From Lantana camara (lineage: Eukaryota; Streptophyta; Magnoliopsida; Lamiales; Verbenaceae), in the NCBI GenBank assembly GCA_037501455.1, contig CM074865.1, forward strand, positions 17,306,501 through 17,370,500: a stretch of DNA of 64,000 nt, in the 5' to 3' direction. Both the position numbers and the translations under genes were made by a program. Below are positions 1 through 10,296 of the stretch, piece by piece. The notes below the pieces were generated by a model. The model was not told the DNA's origin and made no database searches. It was given only the letters and a program-made list of their open reading frames with translations. Position 1 is the first letter of the stretch. Every line of letters starts with the position of its first letter.

Positions 1-3000
1 GGCAAGTTTTACTTACCGGTGGACTTAATAGTTCTTAACATGGAGGAAGATAAGGATATGCCTTTGATATTGGGAAGACCATTTTTTGCTACCGTCGGTG
101 CACTAATTGATGTCAAAAATGGGTTGCTTACTCTCCGAGTGCGTGAAGAGAAAGTGGAGTTCAACCTATTCAAGGCGATCAAAGGCCCCGAAATTGAGGA
201 GAAATGCTTTCGTATGGAAGTAGGGGATGAACATCAATTGATTGGTTTGCATACAAAAGATCCTTTGGAGCTTTGTTTACATGACACGGGGAAGAATTTG
301 GATGATGAAGACATTTTTTAGAAGATGGTGGTATTTGCCAAAGCTTTGGAAGCAAATCCTTTTGCTCCATTCCGTCAAAGGTACAATTTCGAGGAATTGG
401 GACGTGGTAAACCCATTCCCCCCCCCCCCCCTTCTACTTTGAAAGCTCCCGTACTTGAATTGAAACCCCTCCCCTCGCATTTGAAATACGCTTATCTTGG
501 TGAAAAGAAAACTCTACCGGTTATTGTTGCATCTTGTTTGAGTGATGAGCAATTGGAGAAGTTATTATGTGTTTTGAGGGAGCATGTTAGAGCACTAGGA
601 TGGACAATTTCGGACATCAAGGGGATTAGCCCCTCAATATGCATGCATAAAATTCTAATGGAGGAAAGCCATAAACCCTCGATTGAACATCAAAGAAGTC
701 TTAACCCTAATATGAAAGAAGTAGTTAGGGCCGAGGTTCTTAAATTACTTGATGCGGGTATAATTTACCAGATTTCGGATAGTTCTTGGGTTAGCCTGGT
801 GCAAGTTGTGTCGAAGAAATGGGGGATGACGGTAGTTCAAAATGAAAACAATGAATTGATTCCAACTCGAAAGGTCACGGGGTGGAGGGTGTGCATTGGT
901 GTGCATTGACTATAGAAAACTTAATACTGCCACTTGGAAAGATCATTTTTCCCTTTCATTTATTGATCAAATGTTAGAAAGATTGTCTGGGCATGAATAT
1001 TATTGCTTTTTAGATGGCTACTCGGGGTATAATCAAATAGCTATAGCACCGGAAAACTAAGAGAAGTGTACATTTACTTGTCCCTATGGCACGTTTGCCT
1101 TTAGGAGAATGTCATTTGGTCTATGTAATGCCCCGGCTACTTTCCAACGTTGCATTATGGCTATTTTTTCTGATTTCATTGAGCGTACCATGCAGATATT
1201 TATGGATGACTTTTCTATATTTGGCTCTTCTTTTGATTCTTGCTTACATAATCTAACTCAAGTTTTGCAGAGATGTGAAGATACTAATCTAGTTTTAAAT
1301 TGGGAAAAATGTCATTTCATGGTGATGGAAGGAATTGTACTTGGTCACAGAATATCAGAAAAGGGGATCGAGGTTGACAAGGCCAAGACTGAAGTGATTG
1401 CTAAATTGCCACCACCGACCAATGTTAAGGGAGTTAGGAGTTTCTAGGTCACGCCGGATTTTATCGTCGGTTTATCAAGGACTTCTCTAAAATTACCTTA
1501 CCTCTTTGCAAGCTTTTACAAAAAGATGTTGAATTTGGGTTTGATAATGATTGTTTGCTTGCTTTTGACAGGTTAAAGAGGGAGCTTACCTCAGCCCCGA
1601 TTATGGTGGCACCGGACTGGACTTTACCATTTGAGCTAATGTGTGATGCAAGTGACTTGGCCATAGGAGCTGTACTTGGCCAAAAAAGGGAGAAAAATTT
1701 ACATGTTATCGCATACTCTAGTAAAACACTTAATGATGCGCAATTAAACTATACCACCACTGAAAAAGAATTGTTAACAATTGTGCATGCCTTTGATAAA
1801 TTCCGTTAATATTTGATAGGTTCGAAGACAGTGGTGTACACGGATCACGCAGTTATCAAATACTTGTTGTCAAAGAAGGACTCCAAACCTCGTCTGATTA
1901 GATGGATCTTGCTACTTCAAGAATTTGATCTAGAGATTCGAGATAAAAAAGGGACAGAAAATGTGGTAGCAGACTATTTGTCTCGTTTGGAGCTTGAGGA
2001 GAAAGATGAGGATCGAGAGGTGGCCATTATTGAGAATTTCCCGGATGAGAAACTATTTAAGGTGGCATATGAAGTACCGTGGTTTGCGGATTTTGTGAAC
2101 TACTTGGTGAGTAGGGTTGTACCACCCGATTTGAGCTTCCATCAGAAAAGGAAATTCCTTTCAGATGCGAAGTATTACTATTGGGAAGAACCGTTGCTTT
2201 ACAAAAACTGCTCAGACGGATTGGTGAGGAGATGTGCCCCCCCAAGATGAGGTTGAAAAGATTTTGGACCAATGTCATGTTAGCCTCTATAGAGGTCACT
2301 CAAGTGTAAGAAAGACCGCTGCAAAGGTCTTACAGTCGGGATTTTGGTGGCCAACACTGTTTAAGGATGCGCATGAGTTTGTAGCAAGGTGTGATTCTTG
2401 TCAGAGAACGGGGAAATATAGGAAAGCGGGATGAGATGCCCTTGAGATACATTTTAGAGATCGAGTTATTTGATGTATGGGGCATTGACTTTATGGGACC
2501 TTTTCCGTCGTCCCATGGTAATCAATACATCTTAGTGGGCGGCGACTATGTTTCCAAATGGGTAGAAGCCGTGGCGAGTCCCACGAATGATTCTAAGGTC
2601 GTATTGAAGTTTTTGAAGAAAAACATTTTTAGTAGATTTGGTGTCCCACGGGCTCTTGTAAGCAATGGAGGTTCACAATTTTGTAATAGTCCTCTCAAAA
2701 TACTCTTGAAGAAGTATGGAGTTCACCACCGGGTGGCAATTCCATATCATCCTTAGTCGAGTGGGCAAGTCGAAATTTCTAGTAGAGAAATCAAGTAGAT
2801 TCTATAGAAAACCGTGAGTAGCTCACGAAGAGATTGGGCTACTAAATTGGATGATGCGTTGTGGGCCTACAGAACAGCTTTCAAAACACCCATCGAGATG
2901 TCCCCTTATATGTTGGTCTATGGTAAAGCTTGCCACCTTCTGGTCGAGATTGAACACAAAGCGTATTAGGCCATTCGGGCCATTAATTTTGATCTTAAGC

Positions 3001-3369
3001 AAGCCAGGGAGAAGAGGGCCTTGCAACTACATGTACTCGAGGAATCTCAGTTAAAACGCATATGAAAATGCCAAGGTATATAAAGAACGAACAAAGAAAT
3101 GGCATGATAAATACATCCGGGTGAAGGAGTTCAAAGTGGGACAACTAGTATTGTTGTTTAACTCGAGACTGAAGCTATTTCCCGGGAAGTTGAAATCTAG
3201 ATGGTCGGGTCCTTTTCGAGTCTTTAAGGTTCTTGAGAATGGAGTGGTAGAGATTGGAAACGAAAAATCCGGAACTTTTCTAGTTAATGGGCAGCGTTTG
3301 AAGCCTTATTTTGTGGGGGAGCCCATTGAGAAGAGCACTTTATGTGTGCTTACCATTCCGACCATCTAA
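1..3369 (+). pseudogene. pol: Athila-type pol polyprotein (protease, RT, RNase H, integrase), broken
   Basis: Protease C-terminal part at 19-321 (motif PLILGRPFF). RT follows at about 620-1460, with the FMDD catalytic box at 1199-1210. RNase H is at about 1630-2000 (CDAS and YTDH motifs). Integrase starts with a His-His-Cys-Cys finger near 2270-2410, then a core with DFMGP near 2490, and a C-terminal part at 3121-3369. Breaks: a 10-bp tandem duplication at 888-907 shifts frame in RT; TAA at 1057-1059 and 1807-1809; a one-base loss near 1446; frame changes near 2240 and 2430; TAG codons near 2755 and 2797. The second catalytic Asp of integrase is replaced by Asn (AAT at 2664-2666). A C homopolymer lies near 419-430. 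An enzyme set for reverse transcription and integration is recognisable but dead. Confidence 0.92.
888..907 (+). repeat. 10-bp tandem duplication causing RT frameshift
   Basis: GGTGTGCATT occurs twice back to back at the position where Athila RTs read one copy, just before the DYRKLN motif. The extra copy shifts the frame and brings in a stop at 907-909. It looks like replication slippage or a repair footprint rather than a base substitution. Confidence 0.85.
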
Positions 3370-4977
3370 TTTGGTGACAAAATCGAGCTAGCGATTATAA
3401 ACTTAGAACTACTTCTTTCCTTTACTTTCTTTCTCTCTCTCTCTCTTGCTTTAGTGGAGTTTGATACTTTTCTTGTTGTCTTTGTTGTAGGTGAGCTTTG
3501 GCATGCTTTTGGATGTAGGCTTTGTGTTGCACTTGGAAGCTTGGAGCATGTCTCGTTGACGCCTTGTATTGGAGGTCCATTTAGTGCTTTTCAAGTTGCA
3601 TGGGTATATGTACCGGATGCTTGTGTGATGTATGCTTTTGCGATGTTAATGTGGAGTGTGAAGTGTTTGTTTACCGTGTTGTTATAAATTGAATTAAGTG
3701 ATTTGTGAAGTATATGTGCTATTGCTAAGTCTTGAGATGAGTAGTTATTTGGTGCACTATGATAAGTATTGAAACTTTAAATTAGTTCTTTGATGCTCTA
3801 ATGTGGTTATGCACCAAATTTGGGAGTTATGTTGAATTTGAGAAGTGTTTGTGAATATTGATGCACTATGGTTTGTAAATTTGCCTATTTGAATTGGAAT
3901 TGATGATTCCAATGTGTTTAAGCATCATTTGTGTGTTTGCGTGTTTTTCGTACCCTTTGTTTGCTAATTGTTGAAATTCCGATGTACTAAGGTCTGTTTT
4001 TCATAGCATTTTGAGTTATATTTAAGTCGAATATGTTAAAACACCGGTTTGGGGCTCGAAAATTGGCTGCCCCTATTTTTCAAGGTGTAACGCCCGTTAG
4101 TGCCCTACCTCTTAAGCATGGCTAATGGACGTTAGTCGAGTCAGTGGCACCAGGGGAGCAAGTAACGGGCGTTAGCCCTTTCTCAGCTTTAACGGGCTAA
4201 CGCCCGTTAGAAGGGTCAGTGGCGAAAGAAGGATGAGTAACGGGAGAGCTTTAATTTTCTAGTAGGCCTTTTCTGAAACGCGAGATCCTTTTGTCTGAAC
4301 TTAAATCGTGTCCCTATTTCCCTATTTCCTGAAACACTTTTTTTCTTCCTTCTTAAACAAAACACACGCAGCACTTCAGTCTCAACCCATTACACAAAAA
4401 CAGAAACAATACACAAACTCACAAACCCTTCTCTTGCGAAATTCTCTCCTTCATGGCAATTTCCACCGGCAGCAGCAGTCCAGCGGTGGAGTGGAGCTCC
4501 GACACCCCTCTCTCCACTCTTCTTCTCCTCTCTCTATTTGGTAATATTTATTCCACTTGTTCACTCTTGAGTCCAAGCATGTAATTTTCTCCCAAGTTTG
4601 ATAATTTGAAACCCTAGCCCCCACATTGTGATTTCTTGCTTAATCTAGAGTTGTTTTGAGTTATGGTTGATAATGTGTTCCATTTTGTACATTTTTTACT
4701 GAACTTTGACAAAGTTTGAGTCTTGTTGAAACCCTAGTTTGATTTTGGTCGAATTTGTGAATATTTTTGGGTAATTTGTTTGTAGTTGGGTTGTTTATCC
4801 TTACATGCTACACCTTTGCTGTTGTTTTTGCATCTAGAGTTGTTGAGAACACATTTTTCAGAAAAAAAATCCAACCTTTGAAATTCATGTATACAAGGTG
4901 TTTCATAAATTGTCTATGTGAGCTTTCTTGAGAATTGTGGCACACTGTGTTGCTTTTTATGCCTCTTGAGCAGAGTT
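3370..4977 (+). other. Non-coding spacer between pol and the env-position ORF
   Basis: No credible open frame was found; a frame at 3454-3687 has no recognisable motif. The stretch holds a CT microsatellite near 3430-3448, TTG-rich DNA and, at 4085-4210, a cluster of palindromes listed separately. From about 4330 to 4620 the DNA is C-rich and leader-like. A long spacer here is normal for Athila elements. Confidence 0.6.
4085..4210. repeat. Palindrome cluster TAACG(C/G)(C/G)CGTTA, internal copy
   Basis: Direct reading shows TAACGCCCGTTA at 4088-4099, TAACGGGCGTTA at 4163-4174 and TAACGCCCGTTA at 4198-4209. A decayed copy lies around 4121-4137, and a half site TAACGGGC abuts the last one. The same motif is repeated in the 3' LTR of this element (8052-8320) and in the LTR at 60386. 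Function unknown. Confidence 0.85.
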
Positions 4978-6241
4978 ATGGGTCGATCAAAGAAAGTCAG
5001 CACCGATGGGGCTTCATCTTTGAATGCTCAGACTGCAAAACAACCAAGGGACTCCCAAAACATCACTTTGGAAAATTTCGGGAATCCTTTTGATAGGAAT
5101 CTTACAAGAAACATCATGCTAACAAAATTTTACAAGAAAGAGATACTTGAGGAACTTCGGATTTGGGATGAAGCTGAACAACTGTTTAAGAATATAGGAT
5201 GGATGCCTTTCTTAAGTATCACAGCGGGTACTTATCTTGAGCTAACAACAGCATTTTTCACTACCGTGCAATGGGATCCTATTTGACGAAACCTCACGTA
5301 CACGGTGGATCACCGAGGTGAACAATCTATTCACTTTAATGAGCTTCGAGACGTGTTCAAATTTCCGGAGGGTGATGATGTTCGTACTTCCCTTCCATCA
5401 TGGTCCATCGAACAGAGGGAGGCAGTTTGGCGCTCTTTTACCCTCCATGAGGGTGCCCCTAATTATACTGTTGCGAACACAAAGGCTACTTGGTTGAGTT
5501 CCTTGGTTTGGAGAGTTGTGCAAAAGTTACTAGGCGTGGGAGTTTGTGCACGCCACGAGAGCTCCGGGAACATTACCAATACCAAGTTGGCAATCATGTT
5601 AATGATGAAAGATGGAACTAAGTTTGATGGCACGTCTCTCTTGATATGAAAGATGCTTGAAGCTACGAATAAACCAACGGGAACGATAGGCCACGGTGCT
5701 TATGCCACAGTGATTGCCCGGTACGATGGATGGCGAGCTAAGAAAGTGGAGGCCTTGACTAGGTACTCTTACCTTGTTGAAGTTCAATTTCACCACATGG
5801 AAATCATAATCCAATGGACTAAAGCACCGTTCAAGAAGAGATGGATGTCGTTTTGGCCTAAGGAGGACAAGCACAAATTGTTACAAATGTATGATTGGGA
5901 TGTGGCTAGTTTTGATGATCTCTCAGTGGTGCAAATAGCAGCTCTTCCAGCTCCTCCACCTAATCAAATGTTTTGGTTCCCTCCTAACCTTCCCGATCCG
6001 ATGATGATGATGATGATGATGACTCTAGGATGGTGGCTATGGAAGAGAAACTTGAGGATTGGAGGGAAGAATTTGATACTTTCAAGAATGAGGTTGATGT
6101 GCAGTTTCATGACCTTAATATCCGAGAGGAAGACCAATTTAAGCACCTCAACAACCGGATGGATACCCACTATGAGAACCTCCAAAGGGACCTTCGCTCT
6201 TACTTCCAGGGACGGCCGAACAATCCACCTCATGGGCCTTG
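4978..6241 (+). pseudogene. Athila env-position ORF (ATHILA ORF-1-like), broken
   Basis: An ATG at 4978 opens a Lys/Ser-rich start (MGRSKK). The same frame then runs to about 6000 with only two TGA stops, at 5284-5286 and 5647-5649. After a (GAT)n run at about 6000-6020 the frame shifts and continues to a stop near 6240. The last part, reading in the 6030-6242 frame, is rich in Glu, Asp, Lys and Leu and looks coiled-coil-like. The middle (about 5300-5900) resembles the plant retrotransposon ORF family found in Athila elements. No signal peptide or membrane segment is evident, so calling it an envelope protein is not justified. Role inferred only from position and resemblance. Confidence 0.65.
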
Positions 6242-7872
6242 ATTTGTTATGCTTATTGTCTCTACTTGTGTCCCCGTGTGTGGGGTAGTTATGACTTGTG
6301 CTTGATGCTTTTCTTTTAACTTTCTAAGTTGGTTTGTACTTAATTGCTACTACTTGATGGCACTAGCTTCAGACTTGAATGTTTGTGTGTTTCTAACTGC
6401 ACTTGAACTTGTGGGCCCAAGAATGTTGTATTAATAGATTAAGCATTTTGTTTGGATGCACTTTATGTCTTTTACTTTGAATATGTGTGTGACTTGTATG
6501 CTTGCCTTCATTATTCATGTTGATTATCATTTGCTTCTTGTGGCATTTGATCCGTGTTTTTCAAGTCACATGATTTCAGGTTTTGGATGGCTTTGCATAC
6601 CTTCGCTTCCGGTTCTTCGATAGTTGAGGGAGTTTTCTTCACTCTTCTTTTAATTCATTGCATGCAAACATTGCAATTGCCAAAGGGGGGGAGGGGGTAA
6701 CTAGGAGTTTAATGCTTTATAATTGTTAAGTTGGAATTTTAGACACTTGACTTTGCTTACCCTCTTGAGATTAATGATGATTATACGAATTGACTCCAAT
6801 TTGTCGAATATTTTTGCTTAGGATGATTGAAGAGTTGTCACGAGATTGAGTAGACTAGTTGAATGTGTGAATACTTGCACGAATGGAGATGAGTTTAGTG
6901 TGATAACATGCCCTCATTTTTCAGCACTTTTGAATATCTTATTGCACTTCGATCCCTTAGAGGAAGTTTATTTCTTTTAAAATAGGCCTAAAATACGATT
7001 AGAGTGCACTTTAGTGTCTTCCGAGGCAAAATTTCGAATTGACAAGAGATGAGGGAAATGACTTAGGCATTCGTTGTCGGTGGATAAAGCCTTTCATTTG
7101 CCTTTTTCACTAAATAGTATAATCCGATTGACCCCTTTGAGCTTTATTGTTGTGCAAATTTTTTTTTTTTTGTAGCTACATTACAAGCCTATGCACAACA
7201 AATTTTACAACCGTCCCTTTTATTTTATCACACCATGCTTGCTCGTTTGATCTTTTATTGTTGTATCTTTTGACCATTCTTGATGATTCTTCTACGAAAA
7301 GAGACAAAAGATGAAAAGAAAGAAAGAAAAATTAAGAAAAAGTCGAAAAAAAGAAAAGAACAAAAGAAAAGAAAAGAAAAATATGCCAAGTGTGAAACAA
7401 AAGAGAGGGTGTATGTAAACATCTTAGTGCTGGGGAAAGGGCATTAGGTGAAGATATTGTTTGGTCTTGTAGTGTAAAACGATGTGAGCTTTGGTGTAAA
7501 GTCACTTGAATCCATAATTCCATAACTGTAACCCAAGCCTACATTACAAGCTCGAAAGACCTTTCGATCCCGAATCTTGAGTAAATTCCATTAGTGGAGA
7601 TAGGCACGAAGAGTGTATCTTGAAAGTGGATTAGTGTTTAGACGAAAGATATAAACCAATCCGAGTGATTGTTGTGCATTATTTCATTCAAATATCACAC
7701 ACTCCACAAGGGTATGCTAATTACACTTTTCTTGTTAAGATTTAGGCTCGTTAGTAACGCATTTGATAGGCTAATTCTCTTGAGTCGACTTGACAATTGA
7801 CCTGAACGAATTTGTTTGAATTTGGATCGACTTTTCAAATAATTGTCGGATTACTCGAGGACGAGCAATGTT
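6242..7872 (+). other. 3' non-coding region of the Athila element
   Basis: No open frame with recognisable content. It includes a G-rich purine run at about 6679-6699 and an A/G-rich stretch at about 7298-7385, both common between the last ORF and the 3' LTR of Athila elements. The short minus-strand frame near 7332-7523 comes from that low-complexity stretch. Confidence 0.6.
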
Positions 7873-7888
7873 CAAGTGTGGGGGAATT
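7873..7888 (+). other. Polypurine tract, plus-strand primer site
   Basis: The sequence CAAGTGTGGGGGAATT lies immediately before the TG that opens the 3' LTR. Position and purine content fit the plus-strand primer. A second, longer G-rich purine run near 6679-6699 is not next to an LTR. Confidence 0.7.
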
Positions 7889-9405
7889 TGTTAAGTAGAG
7901 ATTTCATCTCTATTTAGACCCTTATTGGTATGATTCTTTTGCCGTTTTACAAGCTTATGTTGTATATTTTTGCTCCTTTTAGGCACCTAATGTGTCGGAG
8001 TCGGAAAACACGAAAACGAAGCAAAATCGGGTGAAAATACAAGGACCAGAAGGACTAACGGCCGTTAGTCCTGAGGTATTGAAGACTGACTAACGCCCGT
8101 TAGTCAATACAGACAGGAATTGGCACGAGTAACGGGCGTTAGCCCTTCTCATGCATTTCCAGGCTAACGCCCGTTATCGAGTACAGGGGCCAGGGAGCGC
8201 TAGTAACGGCTGTCAGTCCCTCTTATAAAGAAAATGACAAACAACCGTTAGTCAGACTGGAAGTCGGTTTTGTGTTTTTATGTAACGACCGTTAGAGTTA
8301 TTTTTGTGACGGCCATTAGTGGATGCAAAGTACGTTTTTGCCTCTTTCAACTTTATTTTCAAGACTTGGCTAGGGTTGGAGGAGATTCTTTACCTAATTC
8401 AGATGTAGAGCTCTAGAGGAGGCATGGAAGCGGAAGATTGACCCATGGGGGATTCTTGAAGCTTTCATGAAGATTTATTCATCCATTTAGTATCAAATTC
8501 CATTCTATGTTCTTATTTAGTTCATTTATGTATTCCCTAGTTTAAACTAATGTCTCTGGCATTTAGGTTGGATCATAGTTTGGATCTTTATGTCATGAAT
8601 TTTTTAATATTGCTTTAAATCAATGAAAATGCATGTTATTAGTTCTCTTTCCTTTAGATTGTTGGTCATTTGTGGAAGCATGAGTGGCTAATTTCTTAGA
8701 GCTAGGGGGATAATACATAGTGGGTGTCAAGTGTTTGATGAAATGCGTCAATGAATGAGATTTGTTCTTATGTTGGGAAAATAGTTTTAAAAGCGAGTAT
8801 GGGTGTGGCCTACTCATACTTGACCCTTAATTCACCTTCTAATTGATGAATTGTTTGTCAATTTGGTAAGATTTTCCTTAACACTTGAAAACTAAGTCTA
8901 AAGAGATTTAACTTAGTTTTGAGCAATTGAATCATTAATTAATTATGCCAAGCCACTAGTTAGTTAATGATACCAATCTTGAGCTTTTGGCCTAACCTTT
9001 GTTTCAATGATCATGAGAGTGACTTTGTCCTATGCTAGGTATGCACACTTGACTTTGAAAAAAGCTAGTGTATATATAAGTGGTTAGGATTGTAAGAACA
9101 ACCTCATTTGTCGAGCATTGAGTATACATTAAAGCCCCACGAACGTGTTATTCCCCCGGATCCATTTAATATCCTTTAGCTTCGTTTAAGTGCTTATTTG
9201 TTTGTTTACCTACTTGCTTGCTTTTATTTACCTTGTGTTACTACTTAGTCTTAGTTAAACATTACTCATATTCTCGTTGTGGTCTATAGATTGACGAATA
9301 CACTTAGCAACTGACTTTGATTTCCCCTTCCCTTGGGGATTTGACCCCTCGTGCTATAATTGATCTTTTGGTAAAATTGCACTTGGGTTAAAAATTTGAC
9401 TAACA
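7889..9405 (+). mobile_element. 3' LTR of the Athila element (1517 bp)
   Basis: Starts TGTTAAGTAG directly after the purine tract and ends GACTAACA where homology to the interrupted hAT transposase resumes. TG and CA ends are present. A TATA-like TTATAAAG lies near 8223. The upstream part carries the palindrome cluster at 8052-8320. The 3' end resembles the end of the LTR at 60386-61819, including a shared CCTTCCCT-like stretch about 70-90 bases before the end. The ends are assigned from structure because the 5' LTR is outside the window. Confidence 0.85.
8052..8320. repeat. LTR palindrome cluster around TAACGG(G/C)CGTTA
   Basis: A perfect 20-bp palindrome GGACTAACGGCCGTTAGTCC sits at 8052-8071. 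A near-perfect 20-mer follows at 8087-8106. 12-mers lie at 8130-8141, 8165-8176 and 8283-8294, with degenerate copies near 8203, 8243 and 8310. Spacing is roughly 35-70 bp. The copies span the TATA-like sequence near 8223. AACGG is a known core of plant MYB-type sites, so protein binding is possible, but this is inference. Confidence 0.9.
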
Positions 9406-10296
9406 ATCAAGAATCACACCTAATGCCATAACCATATTACAATCTTTTCAATACTTGTCGAATTTATCTTTCATCAATTCATCCATATCTTGAACATAAT
9501 ATTGCCTATGATCCCCCCACCCCATCAAAGCTTTTTGAATACCACATACAATTGGAAAATATATGTTTGAAGTGGGATATTTCACACCCGAAAACTTACA
9601 CGTGGCATCATAAAACACCTCTAAACATTTGCAAACAATTTCTCCAATCTCTCATTCTTCTTTAGATAGATTCGATTTAAACTATGCATCAACTTGTTCC
9701 AAACAAATTTATTTTAAGAGCACTTACGAGCATAAAATAAGTCGAATTCCATCTGTTTGGAATATCATCATCCGGTTCTCTTTTATTATTTAACTTCAAT
9801 TGACTTAGAACATTTTAAAATTTTTGCTTTCTTTATGGAGAACTATTACGTAACTCACGACATATTTAATCCTCTGAATCAAAAGATTTATCACTTGATA
9901 ACCTTGTTGCACAATGAGATTAAGAATATGCGTGTGGCACGTCTTACATGAAATATCTCCCCAGACAAAGGAAGGGAAGCTTGCTCACAAATCTAACTAT
10001 TTAATTCTCTAGCCTAATCATTTGACGAAGCATTATCAACTGTTATAGAATCAATTTTCTTTTCAATATACCATTCCAAAAGCAAACCTTTTATGACTTG
10101 AAACAATGACTCTCCATCATGCCTAAACTCCACGTATGTAAAAGCAATGATTTTCTTTTTTAGAAGCTAATTATCATCTATAAAGTGGGCTATCAAACAA
10201 CAATATCCTTTCTTAGGAAAGCCCTCAATCTTCAAGCACTGTGCCCAACATTGATGAATCTTCCATCAGGTTTGATTTCGACCCTGATGAACCTGG

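Larger units (their letters stand above)
1..9405 (+). mobile_element. Athila-type Ty3/gypsy retrotransposon, 5' part outside window
   Basis: The window opens inside the pol region. Order: protease tail, reverse transcriptase, RNase H, integrase, long spacer, a second open region in the env position, purine-rich tracts and a 3' LTR ending at 9405. This gene order, the RT/RNase H motif wording and the extra downstream ORF are typical of the Athila lineage of plant Ty3/gypsy elements. The 3' LTR ends inside the reading frame of a minus-strand hAT transposase, so the element inserted into that older transposon. All coding parts contain stops or frameshifts, so the copy cannot make its own proteins. 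The 5' LTR, primer site and gag lie upstream of the window, so the target duplication cannot be confirmed; the five bases after the LTR are ATCAA. Confidence 0.92.

Noticed and set aside
4978..6241. True envelope protein for the Athila env-position ORF
   Set aside because: No signal peptide or membrane segment visible, so only the position supports the name.
6676..6705. G-rich purine run as the main polypurine tract
   Set aside because: It is about 1.2 kb from the LTR start; the run at 7873-7888 directly abuts the LTR.
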